Source: Crassaminicella profunda (GTDB lineage: Bacteria; Bacillota; Clostridia; Peptostreptococcales; Thermotaleaceae). Taken from it: 64,000 nt of DNA. Shown in pieces: positions 1-8,918 of this stretch. A program made the translations under genes and the position numbers. The stretch is from positions 1,977,355-2,041,354 of the forward strand of contig NZ_CP082326.1 of NCBI RefSeq assembly GCF_019884785.1, in the 5' to 3' direction. Below the pieces are notes generated by a model that was not told the DNA's origin, made no database searches, and was given only the letters and a program-made list of their open reading frames with translations. Position 1 is the stretch's first letter. The number at the start of each line of letters is the position of its first letter.

Positions 1-942
1 TTCGTTTTTATCATTTAATGGTGTTGATGTACCATGAGCATTAATATAATCAATATCTTCAGATTGAATCCCCGCATCATCAATAGCATTTTGCATAGCG
101 CGAGCTCCACCTTCACCTTCTGGAGCAGGAGCTGTAATATGATATGCATCTGCACTCATTCCATAGCCTACCATTTCTCCGTAGATATGTGCACCACGAG
201 CTAATGCATGTTCTAATTCTTCTAAAATAATCATACCAGATCCTTCACCCATAACAAATCCATCTCTATCTTTATCAAAAGGTCTACTAGCTGTTTTAGG
301 ATCATCATTTCTTGTAGATAATGCCTTCATTGTACAAAATCCTGCTACTGCTAAAGGAGTAATGGACGCTTCTGTTCCACCTGTGATCATAATATCAGCA
401 TCATTTCTTTGGATGATTTTAAAAGCATCACCAATAGCATTTGTTGAAGATGCACAAGCAGTTACAGTAGTTGTATTTGGTCCTTTTGCACCAAATCTTA
501 TTGATATTTGACCTGCAGCAATATTCGTGATCATCATAGGAATAAAGAATGGACTAACTCTTCTAGGTCCTTTATCTAAAAGCTTTTTATATTGTTCTTC
601 TAAAGTCTGAATTCCACCAATTCCTGATCCAAGTACAACACCAAATCTATTTTGATTGATGTTTTCTAGATCTAATTTAGAATCTTCTACTGCCATTTTA
701 GAAGCAGCAACAGCAAACTGTGTATATGGATCCATTCTTTTCGCTTCTTTTTTATCTATATAGTTTGTTGGTTCAAAATCTTTTACTTCCCCAGCTATCT
801 GAGCAGTAAAATCTGTTGTATCAAATTTAGTAATTTTATCAATTCCGCATTTTCCTGTTCTTAATGCATTCAAGAAATTTTCTTTTCCAATTCCTATGGG
901 AGTAACCGCTCCTATTCCTGTAACAACAACTCTTCTTTTCAA
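1..942 (-). CDS. fabF: 3-oxoacyl-ACP synthase II (partial, C-terminus outside window)
   Basis: Condenses malonyl-ACP with acyl-ACP in fatty acid elongation (KAS II, thiolase fold). The open frame begins at a TTG that follows a strong GGGAGG ribosome site and has no stop before the left edge, so 314 codons are visible of about 410 in the family. The N-terminus reads [16 protein letters not shown]. The nucleophile motif VVTACASS is present, and so is [14 protein letters not shown] with the first catalytic His. The second His lies beyond the window. It is the last visible gene of the fapR-plsX-fab operon, 18 bp downstream of acpP. The TTG start explains why ATG-only calling would miss it. Confidence 0.95.
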   Translation of the reverse strand, partial: MKRRVVVTGIGAVTPIGIGKENFLNALRTGKCGIDKITKFDTTDFTAQIAGEVKDFEPTNYIDKKEAKRMDPYTQFAVAASKMAVEDSKLDLENINQNRFGVVLGSGIGGIQTLEEQYKKLLDKGPRRVSPFFIPMMITNIAAGQISIRFGAKGPNTTTVTACASSTNAIGDAFKIIQRNDADIMITGGTEASITPLAVAGFCTMKALSTRNDDPKTASRPFDKDRDGFVMGEGSGMIILEELEHALARGAHIYGEMVGYGMSADAYHITAPAPEGEGGARAMQNAIDDAGIQSEDIDYINAHGTSTPLNDKNE

Positions 943-960
943 GTAAATAACCTCCCCCAA

Positions 961-1188
961 TTACTTATTCTCTTCAATATATTTTACAATATCGCCTATA
1001 TTTTTAAATTTTTCAGCATCCTCATCAGGAATTTCTATATCAAACTCATCCTCTAGAGCCATCATAATTTCAACTGCATCTAAAGAATCTGCCTCTAAAT
1101 CACCCATCAAAGAAGTTTCTGCCTTAATATGATCAGTATCATCCAAGCCTAATTGATCCGCGATAATCTCAACAATTTTTTCAAACAT
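961..1188 (-). CDS. acpP: Acyl carrier protein
   Basis: Carries growing acyl chains on a 4'-phosphopantetheine arm for the Fab enzymes, PlsX and others. It is 75 residues, the usual ACP size, acidic and helical. The modified serine is in the motif [11 protein letters not shown] (Ser35). I chose the ATG at 1188 because a perfect AGGAGGTGA site lies 7-8 nt upstream; the longer frame to 1209 would start inside that ribosome site. It sits between fabG and fabF, as in many Firmicute fab operons. Identity is very secure. Confidence 0.97.
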   Translation of the reverse strand: MFEKIVEIIADQLGLDDTDHIKAETSLMGDLEADSLDAVEIMMALEDEFDIEIPDEDAEKFKNIGDIVKYIEENK

Positions 1189-1215
1189 CTTACGCTCACC
1201 TCCTCTCAACCTTTA

Positions 1216-1959
1216 TTACATAGCCATTCCGCCATCAATATTCATTACCTGTCCTGTAACATAACTTGCTTCATTTGAACATAAGAATGCTACAACATTT
1301 GCAACATCTTCAGCTTTTCCTAATTTTTTCATTGGAATTTGCTTCATAATCTCTTCTTTTACTTTATCAGATAAAACATCTGTCATATCTGTTTCAATAA
1401 ATCCTGGCGCCACAGCATTTACATTAATTCCTCTTGCGCCTAATTCTTTTGCAATAGACTTTGTAAAACCAATAACACCTGCTTTTGATGCTGCATAATT
1501 AGCTTGACCTGCATTACCCGTTACCCCTACAACAGATGCTAAATTTACGATTTTTCCACTTCTTTGTTTCATCATTTTTCTTGTAACTGCCTTTGTGCAA
1601 TTATATGTACCTTTAAGATTAATAGCAATTACCTGATCCCAATCTTCTTCTTTCATTTTCATAAGTAATGTATCTCTTGTAATACCAGCATTGTTTATTA
1701 ATATATCAATAGTTTCAAATTTTTCCTCAACTTGTTTTATAAAATTTTGAACTTCTTCACTATTAGAGACATCTGCTTTTAAAGCAATAGCATCTTTTCC
1801 CATCTCTTTAATTTGTTTTACAACTTCTTCAGCTTTTGCTACATTGCTTGTGTAATTTACAACAATATTTGCTCCTAAATTTGCTAATTTTAAAGCAATG
1901 GCTTTACCAATTCCTCTTGACCCACCTGTTACAATAGCCGTTTTTCCTGTTAAATTCAT
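1216..1959 (-). CDS. fabG: 3-oxoacyl-ACP reductase
   Basis: NADPH-dependent reduction of beta-ketoacyl-ACP. It is a short-chain dehydrogenase of 247 residues, normal for FabG. The cofactor motif TGGSRGIGKAIA is at residues 11-22, NNAGITRD at about 90, the catalytic Tyr-Lys in NYAASKAG at about 154, and the C-terminal motif YVTGQVMNIDGGMAM. The ATG follows GGGAGG. It lies 22 bp after fabD and is followed by acpP, inside the FapR operon. Confidence 0.96.
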   Translation of the reverse strand: MNLTGKTAIVTGGSRGIGKAIALKLANLGANIVVNYTSNVAKAEEVVKQIKEMGKDAIALKADVSNSEEVQNFIKQVEEKFETIDILINNAGITRDTLLMKMKEEDWDQVIAINLKGTYNCTKAVTRKMMKQRSGKIVNLASVVGVTGNAGQANYAASKAGVIGFTKSIAKELGARGINVNAVAPGFIETDMTDVLSDKVKEEIMKQIPMKKLGKAEDVANVVAFLCSNEASYVTGQVMNIDGGMAM

Positions 1960-1981
1960 TCTCTTAAACCTCCCACTTTTC

Positions 1982-2923
1982 TTAAAAATTAGATAATAGT
2001 TTTTCTAATGTATCCATATTCTCTACATTATATATAGAAATTTCTTTTTTTAATTTTCTATTAATCTTTTTAATAAAACTACTTAAAGATTTTCCAGGTC
2101 CAATTTCTATAAACGTATCTACACCATCATCTAGCATTTTTACAACACTATCTTCCCATAAAACAGAATTACTCACTTGTTTTACAAGTAAATCTTTCAC
2201 ATCTGATTTTTCCTTATAATAATCAGCATTCACATTTGCTAAAACTGGCATTGTTAAATCATTTATTTTAACATTTTCAAGTTCAAGTAAAAGTTTTTCA
2301 CCTGCAGGTACTAACATAGAACAATGGAAAGGTGCACTTACCGGAAGCACTACAGCCTTTTTCGCTCCCATCTCTTTTGCAAATTCACATGCCTTTTCAA
2401 TAGCTTTTACTTCTCCTGATATAACAATTTGTCCTGGACTATTAAAATTAGCTGCCTCTACGATTCCAAATTCTTTTGCTTTTTCTAATGCTTTTTCTAA
2501 TGTTTCTCTTTCCATTCCTAAAATAGCTGCCATTGTTCCAACACCTAGTGGAACAGCTTCTTGCATATATTTCCCTCTCTTTTTTACTAATAAAACAGCA
2601 TCTTTAAAATCCATTACATCAGCCATTACAAGAGATGCATATTCTCCTAAACTAAGTCCTGCACTCATATAAGGGTTTATCCCCTTTTCTTCAAGAACTT
2701 TTGCTATGGCTATACATGTTGTAAGGATGGCAGGCTGTGTATTTTCTGTTTTCTTTAGGTCTTCCTCTGGTCCTTCAAAGCACATTTTCTTCATATCATA
2801 GCCTAGGGCTTCACTGGCTTGTTCAAAGATTTCATTGGCTATTTGAAAATTTTCTACAAACTCTTTTCCCATACCTACATATTGAGCTCCCTGACCTGGA
2901 AAAACAAAAGCTATCTTTGACAT
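1982..2923 (-). CDS. fabD: Malonyl-CoA:ACP transacylase
   Basis: Moves malonyl from CoA to ACP, feeding FabH and FabF. It has the N-terminal FPGQGAQ motif, the nucleophile motif GLSLGEYAS, and the C-terminal catalytic His in SAPFHCSML; at 313 residues it is typical length. The frame extends upstream to a GTG at 2932, but that GTG is part of the AGGAGTG ribosome site, so the ATG at 2923 (MSKIAFVFPG) is the better start. It lies between fabK and fabG. Its substrate malonyl-CoA is also the FapR effector. Confidence 0.96.
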   Translation of the reverse strand: MSKIAFVFPGQGAQYVGMGKEFVENFQIANEIFEQASEALGYDMKKMCFEGPEEDLKKTENTQPAILTTCIAIAKVLEEKGINPYMSAGLSLGEYASLVMADVMDFKDAVLLVKKRGKYMQEAVPLGVGTMAAILGMERETLEKALEKAKEFGIVEAANFNSPGQIVISGEVKAIEKACEFAKEMGAKKAVVLPVSAPFHCSMLVPAGEKLLLELENVKINDLTMPVLANVNADYYKEKSDVKDLLVKQVSNSVLWEDSVVKMLDDGVDTFIEIGPGKSLSSFIKKINRKLKKEISIYNVENMDTLEKLLSNF

Positions 2924-2935
2924 TTTCTTCACTCC

Positions 2936-3877
2936 TTATTTACAAATACGACTTATTGATTCATAAGTTTTTGTCATCTGATCTGTCATTTCTTCAATAA
3001 TTTCTTTACAACTCTTAATATCTTTTACAAGTCCAGCAATTTGACCAGACATAATAGAACCATTTTCTATATCACCATCAATTGCAGCTATTCTTAGTTT
3101 TCCTGCCCCTAAAGTTTCAATCTCTTCTATAGAAGCTCCTTTTCTTTCTAAATGCTCAAATTCCTTAGCTAATTTATTTTTTATAATCCTTACAGGATGA
3201 CCTGTATTTCTTCCTGTTACAACTGTATCTCTATCTTTAGCCTTTAAAATTTTTTCTTTATATTTTTCATGAACAGTACATTCCTCTGAACATACAAAAC
3301 GCGTTCCAACTTGAACCCCTTCTGCTCCAAGACAAAAGGCTGCCATCATTCCTCTTCCATCAGCAATACCTCCAGCAGCAATAACCGGAATATTTACAGC
3401 ATCTACCACTTGGGGAACCAGTGCCATTGTTGTTAACTCTCCTATATGTCCTCCTGCTTCTGTCCCTTCAACAATTACTGCATCTGCTCCAGCCTTCTCC
3501 ACTCTTTTGGCAAGAGCTACTGAAGGAACTACTGGTATTACTTTTGTATTTGCTTCTTTTAGATCTTTCATATATTTCCCTGGATTTCCAGCACCTGTAG
3601 TAATCACAGGTACCTTTTCTGAAATAACTAAATCCATAATCTCATCTACATATGGAGATAAAAGCATTACATTAATAGCATAAGGCTTATCCGTTAACTG
3701 TTTTATTTTATCTATTTCTTTTTTTATGATTTCAGCAGGAGCATTTCCTCCTGCAATAATCCCAAGTCCTCCTGCATTAGAAACAGCAGCAGCAAGCTCA
3801 GCTGTAGAGATCCATGCCATAGCACCTTGTATGATTGGATATTTTATATTTAAAATTTTACATAATTTCGAGTTCAT
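2936..3877 (-). CDS. fabK: Enoyl-ACP reductase II (FMN-dependent)
   Basis: Final reduction of each elongation cycle. It is a TIM-barrel flavoprotein of the nitronate monooxygenase/FabK family, 313 residues, with [12 protein letters not shown] at the N-terminus, [12 protein letters not shown] around residue 135 and the FMN-phosphate loop [12 protein letters not shown] around 166. No FabI-type reductase is seen in the window. Flanked by fabH and fabD, its role in fatty acid synthesis rather than nitronate oxidation is well supported by context. FabK enzymes are known to be poorly sensitive to triclosan. Confidence 0.93.
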   Translation of the reverse strand: MNSKLCKILNIKYPIIQGAMAWISTAELAAAVSNAGGLGIIAGGNAPAEIIKKEIDKIKQLTDKPYAINVMLLSPYVDEIMDLVISEKVPVITTGAGNPGKYMKDLKEANTKVIPVVPSVALAKRVEKAGADAVIVEGTEAGGHIGELTTMALVPQVVDAVNIPVIAAGGIADGRGMMAAFCLGAEGVQVGTRFVCSEECTVHEKYKEKILKAKDRDTVVTGRNTGHPVRIIKNKLAKEFEHLERKGASIEEIETLGAGKLRIAAIDGDIENGSIMSGQIAGLVKDIKSCKEIIEEMTDQMTKTYESISRICK

Positions 3878-3897
3878 CCTATAAACACCCCTTCAGC

Positions 3898-4896
3898 CTA
3901 CTTATTCCATCTAACTACATTTGCTCCCCAAGTAAGACCTCCACCAAAGCCTACCATTACTACTAAATCACCTTTTTTAATTTTACCCGTTCTTGCTGCT
4001 TCATCTAATGCAATGGGTACGGATGCAGCTGAAGTATTAGCCACTTTATCTAAGTTCACATGAACTTTTTCTATATCCATTTTTAATTTCTTAGCAGCAG
4101 AGTTTATAATTCTTATATTTGCTTGATGTGGTACAAGATAATCAATATCTTCAACGGAGTTACCCGATTTTTCAAGAACCTCTTTTGCAGCTTTCCCCAT
4201 AATTCTAACTGCAAATTTAAACACTTCACTACCATCCATTTTTACATAATGTAATCTCTCTTTCACAGTTTCAACAGATGCTGGCATCCTTGATCCACCG
4301 GCTGGCATAAATAAGAATTTTCCACCTTCTCCATCTGCCCCCATAGTGGCGGAAAGAATACCCATCCCCTCTTCTGTAGGTCCTAACACTGCCGCTCCTG
4401 CTCCATCTCCAAATAATATACAAGTACCCCTATCTGTCCAATCTAGAACTTTAGATAATGTTTCAGCACCAATTACTAATACCTTCTCATACATACCTGT
4501 AGCAATAAATTGTTGTGCTACTGTCATACCATATAAAAATCCTGAGCAAGCTGCTTCTAAATCAAAAGCTGCAGCATTCTTAGCCCCAATATTTTTTTGA
4601 ACAATACATGCCGTTGCAGGCAACGCCATATCTGGTGTAAGAGTAGCCACAATGATCAAGTCGAGTTCTTCTGCTGAAACCTTTGCATCTTCCAATGCCC
4701 GCAGTGCTGCTTTTGTAGCCAAGTCGGAAGTAGCAGTATTTTCATCTGCAACATATCTTTGTTCAATTCCAGTTCTTTTTACAATCCATTCGTGAGACGT
4801 ATCCACCATTTTTTCAAGATCATGATTTGTAAGTGCTTTTTCTGGTAAACAACTTCCAGTTCCTAATATTCCTACTGATCTAAGTTTATTCTCCAT
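3898..4896 (-). CDS. fabH: 3-oxoacyl-ACP synthase III
   Basis: Starts chain synthesis by condensing acyl-CoA with malonyl-ACP. The Cys-His-Asn triad is visible: DLEAACSGFLYG (Cys), VPHQANIRI (His) and KVANTSAAS (Asn). The C-terminal GFGGGLTWG motif is intact. An in-frame ATG at 4905 sits directly on AGGAG, so the ATG at 4896 (MENKLRSVG), 9 nt from that site, is preferred, giving 332 residues. It overlaps the end of plsX by 11 bp, indicating translational coupling. Confidence 0.95.
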   Translation of the reverse strand: MENKLRSVGILGTGSCLPEKALTNHDLEKMVDTSHEWIVKRTGIEQRYVADENTATSDLATKAALRALEDAKVSAEELDLIIVATLTPDMALPATACIVQKNIGAKNAAAFDLEAACSGFLYGMTVAQQFIATGMYEKVLVIGAETLSKVLDWTDRGTCILFGDGAGAAVLGPTEEGMGILSATMGADGEGGKFLFMPAGGSRMPASVETVKERLHYVKMDGSEVFKFAVRIMGKAAKEVLEKSGNSVEDIDYLVPHQANIRIINSAAKKLKMDIEKVHVNLDKVANTSAASVPIALDEAARTGKIKKGDLVVMVGFGGGLTWGANVVRWNK

Positions 4897-5899
4897 TATT
4901 TTCATCTCCTATTCTGTGTATTTCTCTATTTATTACTTCAATAACTTCTTTTTCTGCAAAAATTTTTGCTTGTTTGATTGCATTTTTTATTGCTTTAGCA
5001 TTGGAACTCCCATGAGCTTTAATCACAGCACCATTTACACCTAAAAGAGGAGCTCCACCATATTCAGTATAATCAAGATTTTTCTTAAATTCTTTCAAAG
5101 ACCCTTTTAGGAGCATAGCTCCTATTTTATTCATCATATTTTTTGTAAATACTTCTTTCATCATAGACATAATCGTCATAGCAACGCCCTCTGTAAGCTT
5201 TAAAATTACATTTCCTACAAAACCATCACATACAATCACATCTACAATACCATTTGGAAGATCTCGTACTTCTGCATTTCCACAAAAATTCAAGTCTGTT
5301 TTTTTGAACAGTTCAAAGGATTCTCTTATGAGCTGTGTCCCCTTCCCCTCTTCTATACCAATATTTGCTAACCCTACAGAAGGATGTTCCTTTTCTAACA
5401 CCTTTTCTACATATAAAGAACCCATCAATCCAAATTCTAGTAAATTTCTTGGTTTGCATTCAGCATTAGCTCCTGCATCTAATAATAATGAAATTCCTTT
5501 TGTTGTAGGATATACTGAGGCAATTGCTGGTCTATCAATTCCTTTAATTCTTCCTAATCTAAATAAACTTCCCGCAAGTAATGCACCTGTATTTCCTGCT
5601 GAAATAAAGGCATCTACTTTTCTTTCCTTCAATAAATTTAATCCAACAACCATAGATGAATCTTTCTTCTTTCTTACAGCTTTTACTGGCTTATCATCAT
5701 TGGTTATAACTTCTGATGTATGCACAATTTGAATTCTATTATGATCAAATTGGTATTTTTTCAATTCTTTTTCTATCAAATCTTTCTGTCCTGTTAAAAA
5801 AATCTCTATATCATCTATTTCATTAATTCCCTCAATACAACCTCTTATAATCTCTTTAGGTGCATGATCTCCACCCATTCCATCAACAGCTATTCTCAT
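4886..5899 (-). CDS. plsX: Phosphate acyltransferase PlsX
   Basis: Converts acyl-ACP plus phosphate to acyl-phosphate, the donor for PlsY and phospholipid synthesis. It has 337 residues with the typical start MRIAVDGMGGDHAPKE, SAGNTGALLAG at about 100 and VCDGFVGNVILK at about 225. The ATG follows GAGGGGG. It is the second gene of the operon after fapR, as in B. subtilis. The partner plsY is not in the window, although the der-gpsA neighbourhood where some clostridia keep it is. Confidence 0.97.
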   Translation of the reverse strand: MRIAVDGMGGDHAPKEIIRGCIEGINEIDDIEIFLTGQKDLIEKELKKYQFDHNRIQIVHTSEVITNDDKPVKAVRKKKDSSMVVGLNLLKERKVDAFISAGNTGALLAGSLFRLGRIKGIDRPAIASVYPTTKGISLLLDAGANAECKPRNLLEFGLMGSLYVEKVLEKEHPSVGLANIGIEEGKGTQLIRESFELFKKTDLNFCGNAEVRDLPNGIVDVIVCDGFVGNVILKLTEGVAMTIMSMMKEVFTKNMMNKIGAMLLKGSLKEFKKNLDYTEYGGAPLLGVNGAVIKAHGSSNAKAIKNAIKQAKIFAEKEVIEVINREIHRIGDENNGE

Positions 5900-5911
5900 A
5901 ATATCCCCCTC

Positions 5912-6478
5912 TTATTCTTCCTCTATAGATACAAGAATAAACTTCCCTCTAAAAACTTGTTCTTGTTTCACATAAATTTTCACATGAACAAAATATTTAT
6001 TTCCTCTAATTTTTGCTACTTCCGCTTTTGCTATTAATTTTTCTAAAGCCTTAACAGGGGTTTTATATTTCATATTTGCAACACCTGTTAATGCAACTCT
6101 TGCATTAATAACAGCCATGGCTAAAGATTCTGCCATTGAAAAAATATGATGTCCTCTTACAACGCTGGTTCTTTTGAATGCCATTTCTTCTGTTGTCTCA
6201 AGCATAGAAATAGCATTTTCATTAAGGTTTAAATCAATCAATTCCCCAATTATTTCTGCTTCCCCTAAACTGGTTACCTTTGAGTAATTTTTCTGAGCAA
6301 CCTTCTTAATTCTCTGTCTTAGTTCTGGAATTCCTAATTCTAATCTATCTAAACGTATAGTTTGTATACTAACATGAAAATGCTCACTTAATTCTTCATC
6401 TGTAACAAAGGGTTCATTTTCAATTTTTTCTAATAACTCTGTCTGTCTAATCTTTTTAGGTATTCTTTTCTTAGGCAT
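5912..6478 (-). CDS. fapR: Fatty acid and phospholipid biosynthesis repressor FapR
   Basis: Malonyl-CoA-responsive repressor of lipid genes. Residues 1-60 form a DeoR-like helix-turn-helix (TDEELSEHFHVSIQTIRLDR) and the rest a hot-dog effector domain with VRGHHIFSMAESLA around residue 110; 188 residues is standard. It heads its own operon, and a 17-bp palindrome (TTAGTACCTGATACTAA) of the FapR-box type lies just upstream, next to a good -10, implying autoregulation. A second identical box is found at 50244. Confidence 0.95.
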   Translation of the reverse strand: MPKKRIPKKIRQTELLEKIENEPFVTDEELSEHFHVSIQTIRLDRLELGIPELRQRIKKVAQKNYSKVTSLGEAEIIGELIDLNLNENAISMLETTEEMAFKRTSVVRGHHIFSMAESLAMAVINARVALTGVANMKYKTPVKALEKLIAKAEVAKIRGNKYFVHVKIYVKQEQVFRGKFILVSIEEE

Positions 6479-6505
6479 TCATTCCACCTCTTTTAGTACT
6501 TGAAT

Positions 6506-6522
6506 TTAGTACCTGATACTAA
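6506..6522. promoter_or_regulatory. fapR box: FapR operator at fapR promoter
   Basis: TTAGTACCTGATACTAA is a near-perfect inverted repeat of the FapR-box type known from Bacillus and Staphylococcus. It starts 5 bp downstream of the -10 element, over the expected transcription start, so binding would block RNA polymerase. Additional TTAGTA half-sites flank it (TTTTAGTACT near 6491 and GTTTAGTATA near 6524), possibly extending the footprint. Confidence 0.88.
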
Positions 6523-6527
6523 CGTTT

Positions 6528-6556
6528 AGTATATATTATTTTATACTATAAATCAA
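6528..6556 (-). promoter_or_regulatory. SigA-type promoter of the fapR-plsX-fab operon
   Basis: On the minus strand, TTGATT (6551-6556) and TATACT (6528-6533) are separated by exactly 17 bp and point to fapR. The position just downstream of the rpmF terminator and upstream of the FapR box supports an independent promoter for the lipid operon. Confidence 0.75.
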
Positions 6557-6587
6557 CTATCTTGTTTGTATTTTCTCCTATAAATAA

Positions 6588-6625
6588 AAAAAATAGTAAT
6601 GATGAATTCATCATTACTATTTTTT
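6588..6625 (-). terminator. Terminator after rpmF
   Basis: A perfect 38-bp palindrome centred on GAATTC, with A/T-rich arms giving a U-run, lies immediately after the rpmF stop. It separates yceD-rpmF transcription from the fapR operon. Confidence 0.85.
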
Positions 6626-6626
6626 A

Positions 6627-6806
6627 TTACTTAACTTCCATTACCTCTTTGTCATTATAGAAACCGCATTTTTTACATACTCTATGTTGTAATTTTGGTT
6701 CATGACATTGTGGACATTCAACGATATTAGGGCTTGTCATTTTTATATTTGACGCTCTTCTTTTATCTCTTCTTGCTTTAGATGTTTTACGCTTAGGTAC
6801 TGCCAT
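6627..6806 (-). CDS. rpmF: 50S ribosomal protein L32
   Basis: Small zinc-ribbon protein of the large ribosomal subunit, 59 residues. It begins [18 protein letters not shown], as in L32 generally, and has CxxC...CxxC (CPQCHEP, CKKCGFY), the zinc-binding version. The ATG at 6806 is 8 nt after AAGGAGGTGG; an upstream in-frame start at 6815 would fall in that site. Co-transcribed with yceD, 18 bp upstream, the almost universal yceD-rpmF pair. Confidence 0.97.
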   Translation of the reverse strand: MAVPKRKTSKARRDKRRASNIKMTSPNIVECPQCHEPKLQHRVCKKCGFYNDKEVMEVK

Positions 6807-6824
6807 ACTTTCCACCTCCTTAAA

Positions 6825-7325
6825 TTATTGTAGCAAATCTTTTAATTTAGCAAGTCTAGGGTCAATCTCATCCTTTTGACAATCACACAACTCTTCATTA
6901 AGATTTTTCCCACAGACTGGACATAATCCTTTACAATCTTCATGACAAACTATTTTCATGGGAAGAGCTAAAATCAAAGTATTCTCCATCATTTCTGAAA
7001 GTTCAATTTCATCGTTTTTTAAAACAAAATAATCATCCATTTCAGCCTCTGAAGCATTCTCTTCCATGAGTTTTTCATGAACTTCACCAATGATCTTTTG
7101 ATGAAACTTGTTTAAGCACCTATAACACTGAAATTCCCCTGTACTTTCAACAAAACCGTCAATATATAATTCCCCATTCACATTATATATTTTTCCCTTA
7201 AAAATAACAGGAGTAATCAACGATATATTATCACCAAAATAGCTTAGAGTTTCAATTTTTTCTTCTATCTCTAAATCTAATTCTTTTTTCAATCCGTCCT
7301 TTAATTCCGCTAAATTAATTTTCAT
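6825..7325 (-). CDS. yceD: YceD/DUF177 family protein
   Basis: Family member encoded next to rpmF in most bacteria. It is linked to 23S rRNA/large-subunit maturation in plants and bacteria, but its biochemical role is unsettled. It has 166 residues with metal-type cysteine pairs CYRC (about residue 87) and C-x3-C-x3-CPVCGKNL...CDC near the C-terminus, resembling a zinc ribbon. The ATG at 7325 is used; the in-frame GTG at 7334 lies within the GAGGTG ribosome site. A consensus promoter (TTGACA-17-TATAAT) lies upstream. Confidence 0.9.
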   Translation of the reverse strand: MKINLAELKDGLKKELDLEIEEKIETLSYFGDNISLITPVIFKGKIYNVNGELYIDGFVESTGEFQCYRCLNKFHQKIIGEVHEKLMEENASEAEMDDYFVLKNDEIELSEMMENTLILALPMKIVCHEDCKGLCPVCGKNLNEELCDCQKDEIDPRLAKLKDLLQ

Positions 7326-7355
7326 AAGTTTCACCTCATCATATTAACAGAATTA

Positions 7356-7384
7356 ATTATACAAATGGAGCAACTATTTGTCAA
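7356..7384 (-). promoter_or_regulatory. Consensus SigA promoter of yceD-rpmF
   Basis: TTGACA (7379-7384) and TATAAT (7356-7361) are spaced by exactly 17 bp on the minus strand, a perfect match to the SigA consensus, about 30 bp upstream of the yceD start. This fits strong expression of a ribosomal protein operon. Confidence 0.92.
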
Positions 7385-7425
7385 GCTAAAATACTTGATA
7401 GGTTCTTAATTTCCTAAAGAATAAT

Positions 7426-7451
7426 AAAAAGGTAGGCTGCCCTACCTTTTT
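7426..7451 (-). terminator. Terminator after ackA
   Basis: Eleven-base-pair stem AAAAAGGTAGG/CCTACCTTTTT with a CTGC loop just 3 bp after the ackA stop. The arms supply a U-run, so it is a standard intrinsic terminator on the minus strand. Confidence 0.9.
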
Positions 7452-7454
7452 AGA

Positions 7455-8648
7455 TTACTTCAATAATGATTGTGTATCTTTTGCAATCATTAATTCTTCA
7501 TTTGTAGGAATAACAAGAATTTTTACTTTTGAGTCATCTGTACTAACGATTGCATCTTTTCCTCTTACATTATTTTTCTCAGAATCTAGCTTAGCTCCCA
7601 TAAACTCTAATCCTTTACAGATTTCTTCTCTATTCGAAATAGAATTTTCTCCTAAACCTGCTGTGAATATAATTACATCTACGCCACCCAATTCTGCTGC
7701 ATAAGAACCAATATATTTTTTTACACGTTGGTCAAATGCTTCAATAGCAAGGGCTGCTCTTTCATTTCCTTCTTTCGCAGCACCTTCGATATCTCTAAAG
7801 TCACTACTTACTCCAGAAATACCTAATACACCAGATTTTTTGTTCATTAAGTTATTAATACCTGCTAAATCTAAATTTTCTTTTTCCATAACGAAAGTAA
7901 CGATTGCAGGGTCAATGTCTCCACATCTAGTTCCCATTACAAGACCTTCAAGTGGAGTGAATCCCATACTTGTATCTACACACTTTCCATCTTTAATAGC
8001 TGCAAGACTTGCTCCATTTCCTAAATGGCATGTAATAACTTTTAAGTCTTCTAATTTTTCACCAAGAAATTCTGCTGCTCTTTGAGAAACATATCTATGA
8101 CTTGTTCCATGAAATCCATACTTACGAACACCATATTTTTCATAAAGCTCATATGGTAGTGGATATATGTATGATGCTTTAGGCATTGTTTGATGGAAAG
8201 CTGTATCAAACACAGCTACCATTGGTGTATTTGGCATTAATTCCTTACAAGCTGCAATTCCCATAAGGTTTGCAGGATTATGTAATGGTGCTAATTCAAT
8301 ACATTCTTCTAATGCTGTGATTACTTCATCATTAATCACTACAGAATCACTGAATTTTTCCCCTGCATGCACAACTCTATGTCCTACTGCAGAAATTTCT
8401 TTCATATCTTTAATTGCACCATGCTTTTCATCTACAAGAGCGTCTAATACTAATCCTATAGCTACTTTATGGTCAGGCATAGCTTTTTCTATAACCACTT
8501 TGTCCATTCCTGGAACTTCATGTTTAAGAACAGAACCTTCTATCCCTATTCTTTCAACTAATCCTTTTGCAATTACACTCTCATCACTCATATTGATTAA
8601 TTGATATTTTAGTGATGAACTACCACAGTTAACAACTAATACATTCAT
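7455..8648 (-). CDS. ackA: Acetate kinase
   Basis: Interconverts acetyl-phosphate and acetate, yielding ATP in fermentation. It has 397 residues. The N-terminal motif [15 protein letters not shown], the signature [11 protein letters not shown], the phosphate loop HLGNGAS and ITxAGLGENS-type ([10 protein letters not shown]) motif are all present. The frame extends 14 codons upstream, but the ATG at 8648 follows AGGAGG at normal distance and matches the family start. The usual partner pta is absent nearby. The 5' leader from the predicted promoter is about 150 nt. Confidence 0.97.
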   Translation of the reverse strand: MNVLVVNCGSSSLKYQLINMSDESVIAKGLVERIGIEGSVLKHEVPGMDKVVIEKAMPDHKVAIGLVLDALVDEKHGAIKDMKEISAVGHRVVHAGEKFSDSVVINDEVITALEECIELAPLHNPANLMGIAACKELMPNTPMVAVFDTAFHQTMPKASYIYPLPYELYEKYGVRKYGFHGTSHRYVSQRAAEFLGEKLEDLKVITCHLGNGASLAAIKDGKCVDTSMGFTPLEGLVMGTRCGDIDPAIVTFVMEKENLDLAGINNLMNKKSGVLGISGVSSDFRDIEGAAKEGNERAALAIEAFDQRVKKYIGSYAAELGGVDVIIFTAGLGENSISNREEICKGLEFMGAKLDSEKNNVRGKDAIVSTDDSKVKILVIPTNEELMIAKDTQSLLK

Positions 8649-8797
8649 TTCAATGTCCTCCTTAGTATATTTAGTCAAAAAGCTTTCCATTGAAAGGTTT
8701 TCAAGGTTAACTTTTTTGAATGCAGTAAATTTAGATTTTTCTAAAGTTTCTAAATTTATTTTTGTAATATTAACACAATTCCTTCTTTTCCAATTCT

Positions 8798-8825
8798 ATT
8801 ATAATGTACTATGAAATTTTTTCAA
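8798..8825 (-). promoter_or_regulatory. Probable promoter of ackA with long leader
   Basis: TTGAAA (8820-8825), 16 bp, TATAAT (8798-8803) on the minus strand. It implies a leader of about 140-150 nt before ackA, containing small hairpins such as TTTAGA/TCTAAA and CTTTC/GAAAG. No known riboswitch was recognised in the leader. Confidence 0.65.
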
Positions 8826-8918
8826 GTCTAAAAATAAATATTTACATTATTTTTTGATATTATTAGCCAAATTTAGTAATATTATTATTAAACTTATTAT
8901 TTTTTGGAGGATACTATC

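Noticed and set aside
5304-5732. 142-codon plus-strand open frame inside plsX
   Set aside because: It is antisense to plsX, has no ribosome site, and its composition (Ser/Asn/Phe-rich) is that of a reverse-complement shadow.
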